Shown piece after piece: positions 56,268 through 64,000 of a stretch of 64,000 nucleotides of DNA; the stretch's first letter is position 1; every line of letters starts with the position of its first letter. The notes below the pieces were generated by a model that was not told the origin of the DNA, did not search any database, and saw nothing but the letters and a program-made list of their open reading frames with translations. Origin of the DNA: Gymnopus androsaceus JB14 (taxonomy: Eukaryota > Basidiomycota > Agaricomycetes > Agaricales > Omphalotaceae); contig ML769601.1 of NCBI GenBank assembly GCA_009733575.1, positions 1-64,000 on the forward strand, given 5' to 3'. A program made the position numbers and the translations under genes.

Positions 56268-56872
56268 GTGCTCGGTCTCCCCTATAACTCACTCACACAT
56301 TCACGAAAGCTTCGTGAGTTGTGACTGGGATCTGACTCGGAATACGAACTATGGACTTTTCCTTCATCTCTTTCGCTTATCCACGACTTGGACTTGCATT
56401 CCCTATTCGTACTATAAATCCACTATCTCGTAGTACTCACGGATGTGTACGGTTCTTCGGTTGCTTTTGCTTTGGGCTTTCTTGTTGCTGCATTTATCGT
56501 TCATTTTCAGTTTCTTCTTGAATTTCACTTCCTAGTTCGTAGCACGAATTTTTTTTACGATTACGACTGCGCAATGCGCATCTGGATACACATGGTGCAT
56601 CCCTTATCATGGCACCGGAACTGTCAGTATTCTATTTTCCTCCTAATGTACTGTGTACTACATTTTTATTTTTGGATATCAGTCGGCTTCAGTCCGAGTC
56701 GTCTTCAATAATAACATGCATCTCGTATGGTGCAAGTATTGATCATGAGCGTCCAAAGACGTGTATCAGAAAGCGTCCAAGATTTGTGCAAGGTATATAA
56801 CTAGTGAACAGCAACATTAACGAGAAGGATAGAAAAAAAGGATAGTAAAAAACAGAACAGGTAGGACTCCAT
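56268..56872. other. Relic block: F-box LRR scrap and tRNA flank
   Basis: CCTATAACTCACTCACACATTCACGAAAGCTTCGTGA (56282 onward) recurs at 61064, where it encodes part of an F-box relic (LPYNSLTHSRKLREL). The stretch 56625-56870 matches 60270-60460. So this block is a rearranged duplicate of 59.7-61.2 kb. Confidence 0.6.
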
Positions 56873-56975
56873 CGACGCCAGCAGGATTTGAACCTGCGCC
56901 CTCAAAGAGGAACAGATAGAACCTGTAATTGGAGGGCATTCTAATCTGTCGCCGTAACCACTTGGCTATAGCGCC
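56873..56975 (-). tRNA. tRNA-Ser (AGA) with 21 nt intron
   Basis: On minus, the 7 bp acceptor GGCGCTA pairs with TGGCGTC, discriminator G as in serine tRNAs. The D arm is GCCAAGTGGTTACGGC. The anticodon stem ACAGA/TCTGT has loop TTAGAA, giving anticodon AGA. A 21 nt intron sits one base after the anticodon. The long variable arm is CCTCTTTGAGG. The T arm GCAGGTTCAAATCCTGC contains the B box. A T6 run 20 nt downstream can serve as pol III terminator. All parts pair. Confidence 0.92.
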
Positions 56976-57052
56976 TCGATATCCGGCGCAAATACTCTTC
57001 CCAGCTCCACGTATGTCTGATCGATCTCTTCAACAAAAGCAGCAACTTTCCC

Positions 57053-57389
57053 CAAGGGGCATTCGGCAGCAGAACGGCAGACAAAATGCGCTTAACGTGA
57101 CCTGTCAAAACCATGCGACCATAAATAAGCGCCGTAAGCATTCAAGACAGCCATGAAACAGCTACAGAGAGCAAATTATTGACGTTGTGCAACCAGAGGC
57201 AGCCAAAGGCAGTCAAAAGTTGAAATCTCATTTTCCTGAAGTGTAGAACTACGCTAAGAACTCTACGAGAGTGCACATAGACTAAGCGCTCTCTCGGATA
57301 TTTCGGACCCGCATTATCGGATCAGACACCCCTTGCCTATTTTAGTAAGGGTGCATGATGTCTGCCATTCAAGTGCCGAACGCCCCTTG
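57053..57389. mobile_element. hAT-like MITE, copy 2
   Basis: 337 bp, same termini as 30946-31283 (CAAGGGGCATTCGGCA...GCCGAACGCCCCTTG). It has a perfect 8 bp target duplication ACTTTCCC at 57045-57052 and 57390-57397. It interrupts an F-box relic lying after the tRNA. Confidence 0.92.
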
Positions 57390-58006
57390 ACTTTCCCATG
57401 ACATTCTGATTCTACTCAGAGTTATTGCTTCCGCTAGTCGAGCCTTGTCATTAACTTTGTCGCGCCATATTTTTCTCAATCATACAATGGATGGTTTCAC
57501 TTGATCGCAGCTCTCAACACGGAGCCTGCTAAACATCGAGCGCCTGCAAGGCTGGTATATGCTTGCGTACTACCCTCTCGAGCACCTAAGCTGGTCTCGC
57601 ATGCTCAACTATATATCGACCTATCTCTGTTCTTGGCGAAGAAGGTAACACATTATTCAACCTCATACTGGTCCCACAGCTGGTCGGGCCGGGGTAAGGA
57701 GTCCGGTTGCTTGCCATCCACTCCTGAAAGACACATCGTTTCTGCATCTCCTGCTTATCCGCGAGTTTCAAGCCCACCTTGCGGAGGGTACGATATCTCG
57801 GCTGAAGCAGCGTCCTGTCCTTACGCAGATGCGCAAACTGTAATGCGGCGTAGGGTGCCCGGCATCGGACAGGCCATACGCTGACTGGATTCACCTAGGG
57901 GTCAAACGGATTCAAGTATCATTTCTTATAACCAACTACAGTCAATAAAAATATAATATCGACATCAAAAAGTCTTTCGTCGGTCTCGAATATTCGAAGC
58001 AAACCT
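57390..58006. other. F-box scrap and unassigned sequence
   Basis: AGTCGAGCCTTGTCATTAACTTTGTCGCG (~57434 onward) matches the F-box relic at 60684-60712 and is what the MITE separated from its 5' part. A 127-codon + frame (57501-57884) has no recognisable family and may be chance. Confidence 0.45.
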
Positions 58007-59452
58007 CTACTGCTTGGCCTTTTTACTACCGTTGGGCTTTCCAGATTTACCCTCATGCGCTCGCTTTGCAGTCGGCGCCTTGATTTGCACGAACATACCC
58101 CCACCAAAGTACTTGCAGTTGCCCGGCTGCGCCTCGTTACCCGTACGTTCCACATAATGGGTGCTGGAAATGAAACGGATATCAATGGCATCGTACAAGT
58201 AGAACGGACCACCGTTTCCCTCCGGTTCATCATCCGAATCCGAATCTGAGTCCGATTCTTCGTCGTCATAAGCGCTGGGCATGCACTTGATCACGACAGA
58301 GGATGCATCGGAACCACTGTAGCTCCCATTTTCCCAATCTGTTTCGGCATATAACATGATAGGGCAGAGAGAGACATTGAAGGGGGACGATTCCTCTGAC
58401 AGGCGCTGGTAGACCAGGGCATCGACACCTTTCAGATACTGCGGAAGGATACTTTGTCGGCGATAGAGATGTCGAAGAGGAAAGCCAACTTCTTTGGTGC
58501 TCGGATTCGAGAGGTCATTCTCCAGAGCCTGGATGAGACGATCCAAAGCGCCTTCGTTCACCGTGGCCATATTGGGCAACTCGGATTTGTATTGTTGCAA
58601 ATAAGATGCGCTGATTTTACCGAACAGCGGTTCGTGGTCAACCTCGTCCTCGTCGTCCTCATCTGCGTCCGCATCCGGGTCAGACTCGTCACCGTCGCCA
58701 GCGTCTTTGACGGAATTCTCTGGAAGATAGACATCGTATTGGAGAACGATGCGCACCCCTTCGGTGACGGGCTTTACTTTGTGTTCCACGTCGGTGTAGA
58801 ACGCTACAACCTGAAGCTCTGGCTTTTCACTTTCACCCCTTTTCAAAGGCTGCATATCGAATTCGTTCTCGACTCCGCGGTGTCGAAGGCAAAGCTCCCC
58901 GCCTTTCCAAGAGGTATTGAGAGATACCAAAACGGTTCCGTGGTGATTGTCTCCGTGGGTCGTGTCTCTGTGCCAATCGAAATGACCTTCTTGCTGATAG
59001 ACAACCAGCTTGTAGAGTGTAAGAGTCGGCTTCCGATGTTTTCCGATAAAAAGTGTCCCTTTCAACACATCTTTGATCTGACCTTCCATAGAATTCCATG
59101 CACCCTTGAATCCCGAGGTATCCAAGTCCTTGGCTTCAATCTCAAAACCTTTTCGATAGTCGAGATCCAAGACCGTTTCCTCCCCGCGTCCAAACTTGGA
59201 CTGATTCTCCTTCGCGATTTTGAGAATCTCATCCACCTGGGGCTTGACAGGACTGCCAAAAGAGGCTTTATCCTTGACTGTGCCAAAATTTTGGGTGGAA
59301 CAAGTCCTGAAGGACGTAAACGGCGCACAAGCGAGGTCGTTGAGAGCGTTGGAAATCTTTGGATTTTTGACAATCTGAAAGCCTTTTTTGTTGTCCATGG
59401 CTTCTTGCCATTTCTGGAAATCGAGGACAGGATGGATTGTCGGCTCTGACAT
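58007..59452 (-). CDS. 2-oxoglutarate/Fe(II)-dependent oxygenase, prolyl-hydroxylase-like
   Basis: Intronless frame. ATG at 59452 (MSEPTIHPVLDF) is preferred; an in-frame ATG at 59611 would add 53 residues of unlikely sequence. The jelly-roll signature YQQEGHFDWHRDTTHG supplies the HxD iron ligands (about residues 161 and 163). SLNTSWKGGELCLRH follows. The distal His is in VEHKVKPVTEGVR, whose Arg should bind 2-oxoglutarate. An acidic insertion (DESDPDADADEDDEDEVDHE) and another (DDEESDSDSDSDDEPEG) interrupt the C-terminal half. The tail is Lys-rich (KRAHEGKSGKPNGSKKAKQ), suggesting nuclear or nucleic-acid association. Substrate unknown. Confidence 0.85.
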   Translation of the reverse strand: MSEPTIHPVLDFQKWQEAMDNKKGFQIVKNPKISNALNDLACAPFTSFRTCSTQNFGTVKDKASFGSPVKPQVDEILKIAKENQSKFGRGEETVLDLDYRKGFEIEAKDLDTSGFKGAWNSMEGQIKDVLKGTLFIGKHRKPTLTLYKLVVYQQEGHFDWHRDTTHGDNHHGTVLVSLNTSWKGGELCLRHRGVENEFDMQPLKRGESEKPELQVVAFYTDVEHKVKPVTEGVRIVLQYDVYLPENSVKDAGDGDESDPDADADEDDEDEVDHEPLFGKISASYLQQYKSELPNMATVNEGALDRLIQALENDLSNPSTKEVGFPLRHLYRRQSILPQYLKGVDALVYQRLSEESSPFNVSLCPIMLYAETDWENGSYSGSDASSVVIKCMPSAYDDEESDSDSDSDDEPEGNGGPFYLYDAIDIRFISSTHYVERTGNEAQPGNCKYFGGGMFVQIKAPTAKRAHEGKSGKPNGSKKAKQ

Positions 59453-59679
59453 GGCGAAAGTTTGCAGCAAAGAAAGGGGCGAAATTGAAATAGGAGTCAT
59501 TCGGAAGAAGTAAGAGCGACGGCTAATACTATCACCCTTCAACATCAATGTCCCGGGCAGGCACACGGAACCAAACCCCAGCCAAACCTCGTCGACTAGT
59601 ATCCCATCCATATCCTCTATTGTGCCTTCGAGCCTGAGACGCTACCAACTTCCCTGCATTTCGACTTGTAAAAGGTTAT

Positions 59680-60165
59680 TTTAACAGAACACTTGAATCC
59701 TAACATCACAGCTACCTTTCATGATCAAAAACAGACCCTGCCATGTAATTGACTGACTCGACCAGTGAATGTTTGGTACCTCAATCCCATCTGGGATCTT
59801 ACAACTTGGTGTTGGACTGAAGAAGCTGCAGCTCGTCCAACTGCTCAAGCCATCAATGAATTCCTGCAAACCTTACACATTGATGATGATGGCTTCAGCA
59901 ACATTGAGCCATGTTAATGAGGAGTCAAAGGAGGGAAAGCCACAGACGCAAGAAGCTTATCCGTTCAGACCCTCCTCTGAGATTGGACCAAAGATGTCGC
60001 TCAAGCCAGAGGTCACCACTCCATCTTCACTTCATCATCTACCACGACAAACCATTACTCCAACTCCCAACCATTACTCCAACTCCCACCGAGGACATGG
60101 AGGAAGATCCTCATGAGTGGCCGGAATCGGAAAGGAATGCCAAGATAGTGTACAGTAAGTATTGT
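59680..60165 (+). pseudogene. Kinase tail pseudogene (copy of the 63.5-64 kb region)
   Basis: Matches 63480-63985: GTGAATGTTTGGTACC, ATCTGGGATCTTACAACTTGG, GCTGCAGCTCGTCCAACTGC and the Pro-rich tail to GAAGATCCTCATGAGTGGCC. A deletion after CAGACCCTGCC and a lost stretch in GATGATG...GCTTCAGCAAC break the frame. No upstream kinase exons. Confidence 0.88.
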
Positions 60166-60468
60166 ACAGCTTTGCCTCACTTATTTTATTTTATGCTGGA
60201 CAGAAACTTGTACTGTAAGGATTTCTCCGTTACACTCGCTTCCGCTGACATCCCGCTTGAAGCTTTTCTACTATACTTTCCTATTAATGTCAGTTTTATT
60301 TCTGGATGTCAGTCACCAGTTGTCTCACTCCGACTCGCTTTCAGTCATATAAAATCAGGAGCATTTAAAGGCGTATCTAATATTTTGACAGTGCGCGGTA
60401 TATAACCAACGAACAGTAACGTTAACAAGAAGGATAAGGAAAAAATACACCGTGTTAAAGCACGTCTA

Positions 60469-60547
60469 CGACGCCTCAAAGAGGAACAGATGATCCTCCC
60501 TTAGAAGCTATTCTAATCTGTCGCCGTAACCACTTGGCTATAGCGCC
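60469..60547 (-). pseudogene. tRNA-Ser pseudogene lacking the T arm
   Basis: Same 5' half as the tRNA at 56873-56975 (GGCGCTATAGCCAAGTGGTT, anticodon loop TTAGAA, TCTGTTCCTCTTTGAGG), then directly CGTCG. The T arm with the B box is deleted. The intron (about 20 nt) is unrelated in sequence to that of the intact gene. Not expected to be transcribed. Confidence 0.88.
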
Positions 60548-60584
60548 TTGACATCGGGCGTAAATACTCTTTCCACCACCACCA

Positions 60585-61250
60585 CGTCTCATCGATCTCA
60601 TAAACAAAAGCAGCTTCGAGACAACTCTATTCCACTTTTCTACGGCTTCCACCAGAAATCCTCAGCCAAATCATCGATTTCTGCCCCAAGTCGAGCCTTG
60701 TCATTCTTTGTCGCGTCTCAAAGGCAGTTGGAGAATTCAGCGTTCGCTCTCTGTACCGTGATATATCGTTCAAAAATGCCTCTGTTTTTATAAAGTGCTG
60801 CCATGCATTGGTCACGGTTGATTTAGCTGCGGCGTCAGTAAAGTATCTGCGGATAGATTTCGAGTGAGTAATGTTATTTATCGGGTGACATATTTTCTAA
60901 TTAAATAATTTTTGTAGCGGCTTCTTTGGACAAAGTCGCTACCTAATATCTGCGTTTTACCGAATCATGAGCAAGGTTCTATGCTGTTCTATGTCGGTTA
61001 CACAACTTGCGAAGTCTAAAGATCCTTCATGACGAATCTGGTTACGGTCAACCGATGAGCCTCCCCTATAACTCACTCACACATTCACGAAAGCTTCGTG
61101 AATTGTGTATGGAAACGTTTCTTACTGATACTTCACTTTCACAGCATCTGTATACTTCGCAAATCACGATCGTATCTGCTCTTCCTATGAAACTTTTGTT
61201 ATCATGCCGCATAGGAACCTCATAAGATTTAACAACTTTTACACCACGGC
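60585..61250 (+). pseudogene. F-box/LRR gene relic
   Basis: Reads LPPEILSQIIDFCPKSSLV, CRVSKAVGEFSVRSLYRDI, SFKNASVFIKCCHALVTVD and AASVKYLRIDFE, then a GTGAGT...TTGTAG intron (60864-60917). After a frame change it reads LCRLHNLRSLKILHDES and LPYNSLTHSRKLRELCMETF. No ATG precedes the F-box (a TAA lies upstream in frame), and later frames break. Confidence 0.7.
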
Positions 61251-61592
61251 ACGCTCTTCACGATATTGGCCGCTATGATGGAACAAGTTTTAATAAAAAT
61301 TTCGTACTGCGACATAAGATTTGTGGTCTGGCGCGTGACTTCCAGTTGTCTCTTTGATTTGCGGCGAGTTCTTGAATGTCTATTCTGATAGCAGACTCAG
61401 AAACGTTCCGTTGATGCAGCTTTCGAGATCTTTTGGGATATGTACCGAAACTTTGTACAGCAAGTGCACAACGTGGCTAATGCGTGGCTTGAATTCTCTC
61501 TCCCAACACAGACAGCTTTGTCATATTTCTGCACCTATCCTCACGTCGAGCAGGATACAGTTTAGATAGTCTAGCAACTGCCATTGTAGGTA
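61251..61592. other. Spacer upstream of the right-edge kinase
   Basis: Continuation of relic DNA. No feature seen. Confidence 0.4.
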
Positions 61593-64000
61593 ATGGGTGT
61601 AGGAGGTGGCATAAGTCCTACTCACCCCGTGAGTCTACACAATTTGCATTAAATGATTCCATCCTCATCAGAATTTGCTACAGGGACCCGAGCTCTTATC
61701 ATCTACTGCCATACCACTACCAGTACGAAGAACCTCTTCGTTGGATACCTTGACACCTGCTCATTGGGACTTTCCAACGCCAACTGAGAACTCGAAAGCC
61801 AATGGTAAGCTGAAGAGAAAATGGAGTCAAAGTCTCTTTCCGATACACCTCTAGCCGCTATTGGACCATCAAGAACGGCTGGGACCGTGGAGGTTGTATC
61901 GTTCACTCCTCATGGGTCTGTGGCGACACGGTTTCCAGACATGAAAAGTGGAGAAATCGAGGGCCCATCGAGTTCTCAAAGTCTGACAGGGAACTCGAAC
62001 CGACACAATACCGTGACAGAGGACAAAGTTCAACAGCAGTCCCTTCAAGAGAGGCAAGGTGTTATTCTAGGCATGAACCAAAGTACTGCCCAGCAGATTG
62101 TAGATGACACTGCATACAACACGTTGGACGCATGCCTCGATATGCCACGAATAACAGCTAGTTCTCTCACAGGTTTGAGTATTCTTCCTTCCATGATCCA
62201 ATAATTCCGAAAGTTTTTACATACCGTTTTAGCACTGCCTATACACCTATTATCCATGAAAACTGTTGCGGATTTGCAACAAGCAATTTTTGAATTGTAT
62301 GAAGCTCAATTGGCCCAGAAGAATTCATACAGCAGGTTGCGGTACGCAGAAATCTCACAGGAAACATTGGTTCAGGAAGTTATGGAGCATTTACAAGTGG
62401 TAAGTCTCGATCTTTCACTCAATATAGCAACTTAACTTATCCAATGACAGGAACTAGATTCTGCAGCGCATCTGAAATCTGATGATCACCATTCTGTTTT
62501 CGGTACCACAGGGGTGTATTATAAGAGATGCTTGCGGACCCTTCGTCAATTATCAGTCATATATAAGGTCTTCCCGTATTCATTCGTAATTCAGAATGTT
62601 AAACAAGAAGGACGATATGCGGTGGGAGGTGGTGGATTTGCAGTGAGTTGTAACAATTAAGTAACATGCCAGAGCGCATAGATTATTTGATTCACTGATA
62701 CAAAGGATATCTACCGCGGAATAATGGGAGAACAACGCGTATGTCTGAAGGTTCTTCGACTCGTCATGGAACAGCATGAAGAAAACCGCGACAAGATATG
62801 GAAAGTGCGGCCCTTGTGTATTTGCTATATCTCAGGCTCTGACAATTACGTCGAACTTGCCATAGGAATTCTGCAACGAAGCTCTCATATGGAGGCAGCT
62901 CAAGCATCCGAATATTCTTCCGTTACTGGGTCTCAATGCAGAACTGTTCTCGCCGTCGTTCTGTCTCATCTCCCCTTGGATGGAGAATAGAGATATAATT
63001 ACCTACTTGAGGAAGCATCCTACTCACAAGCGACAAACTGTGGTGGGTACCTTTAAAAAAAAATTTTTTTTGTGAATATTATGGACTTACGAGTTTCTAG
63101 CTGTCCGAGATCGCAGCGGGCCTACTCTATCTACATTCACGAGAGCCTCCCATTATACACGGCGATATCCGAGGAGTACGTCCCTATCTTATCTGGCTCC
63201 GAGCACTGAAGTTCATAAACTCACTGACAGGCAAACATTCTTGTCTGCGATAACCTCCATTGTTGCCTCGGGGATTTCGGCTTGTCTTTAATCAGCACCG
63301 TTTCTCAGCCGTGGTCCGACACTACGTCCAGTGCGATGACAAAAGGCGCAATAAGGTGGATGGCACCAGAACTCATAATTCCTGGAATTTCAACCAAGCC
63401 AACTCCAAACAGGACTTCAGGGGACATTTATGCCTTTGGATGCACTGTTCTCGAGGTAATCTTTCCTTTTTTGGACTTGTGAAAATTTATTTTAACGAAA
63501 CACTTAGATCCTAACATTACAACTACCTTTTCATGATCAAAAAACAGACCCTGCCGTTCTTTACAGTCTGATGTTGGGTAATCGACCAACTCGACCAGTG
63601 AATGTTTGGTACCCCGATCCCATCTGGGATCTTACAACTTGGTGTTGGACTGAGGAAGCTGCAGCTCGTCCAACTGCTCAAGCTATCAATGAATTTTTGC
63701 AAACCTTATGCATTGATGATGATGTAGATGCACTTGCTCCAGTTGCATCGAGCCATGTGAATGAGGAGTCAAAGGAGGGAAAGCCACAGATGCAAGAAGC
63801 TTATCTGTTCAGACCCTCCTCTGAGATTGGACCAAGGATATTGCTCAAGCCAGAGGTCACCACTCCACCTTCACCTCATCCTCCACCATGCCAAACCATT
63901 CCTCCAACTCCCAATGAGGACACTGAGGAAGATCCTCATGAGTGGCCGGAATTGGAAAGAAATGGCCTCCAAGATACTGTAAGCATCGGTGTTTTATTGT
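61593..64000 (+). CDS. TKL-type protein kinase, 3' end beyond the window
   Basis: Proposed exons: 61593-61628 (MGVGGGISPTHP), 61684-61804, 61855 onward through TASSLT, then LPIHLLSMKTVADLQQ, ELDSAAHLKSDDH, and the kinase domain. The Gly loop is GRYAVGGGGFADIYRG, the Lys is in QRVCLKVLR, then ALIWRQLKHPNILPLLGL. The catalytic loop is IIHGDIRGANILV (HGD for HRD), then GDFGLSLI, IRWMAPEL, SGDIYAFGCTVLE. After a 52 bp intron come ILTLQLPFHDQKTDPAVLYS and EEAAARPTAQAINEFLQ, and an acidic/Pro-rich tail open to the window end. The N-terminal exon choice is inference; an ATG at 61821 is an alternative. The set is typical of expanded agaric kinases. Substrate unknown. Confidence 0.82.

Noticed and set aside
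57501..57884. 127-codon frame as a gene
   Set aside because: No family resemblance, lies in relic DNA after a MITE, and no splice or promoter support.
58454..59449. 331-codon open frame on + opposite the 2OG oxygenase
   Set aside because: Antisense shadow. The minus frame carries the HxD and distal His motifs, while the plus frame has no family features.
1..64000. CRISPR arrays, operons, phage or bacterial elements
   Set aside because: Spliced genes, TA, hAT and Helitron-type elements and an intron-bearing tRNA mark this as fungal nuclear DNA. No regularly spaced repeats with unique spacers were seen.

Overview
This is nuclear DNA of a filamentous basidiomycete, most likely an Agaricomycete. 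Genes carry many 50-60 bp GT-AG introns. Several families look agaric-typical: GSTFuA-like glutathione transferases, TKL-like kinases with an HGD loop, F-box/LRR proteins, and Cys-rich membrane proteins. A tRNA-Ser(AGA) with an intron is present, together with a dense mix of transposon relics.

Layout. 0-8 kb is transposon-rich: a decayed kinase-like fragment, an intact-looking Tc1/mariner element, a tRNA-like SINE head, and a large internally deleted DDE transposase relic framed by two copies of a dispersed repeat. 8.4-9.5 kb holds an atypical kinase-like gene. 10.7-36.4 kb is a segmental-duplication complex built from one block: SSZ1 (ribosome-associated Hsp70), ECH1 (peroxisomal dienoyl-CoA isomerase ending in SKL), and a single-pass Cys-rich repeat membrane protein, here called RMP. 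Block 1 (10.7-16.9 kb) has all three genes. Block 2 (29.7-36.4 kb) keeps RMP, but SSZ1 is truncated and ECH1 is broken by a poly-A retroposon stub and a Helitron that itself carries a hAT-like MITE. Block 3 (18.5-21.4 kb, inverted) keeps RMP and only the ECH1 tail. Between them lies a ~3 kb direct repeat carrying an F-box gene.

36.7-64 kb is mostly single-copy and more ordinary: a Rab-like GTPase with a very long insertion, a hypothetical gene with repeated exon modules, a tandem GST pair, an isoprenylcysteine methyltransferase-like gene, a gypsy relic, a large BRE4/ArAE-type membrane protein gene, a secreted double-psi beta-barrel (expansin-like) gene, a tRNA, a second hAT-like MITE, a 2OG-Fe(II) oxygenase, relics of a second kinase/tRNA/F-box block, and a TKL-type kinase running off the right edge.

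A recurrent oddity is single-base frame breaks, several at homopolymers, in genes that otherwise look conserved (kinase-like, SSZ1, ECH1, F-box, Rab, GST2, ICMT). I cannot tell from one sequence whether these are assembly indels or real decay, so I give gene spans with the breaks described rather than repaired.
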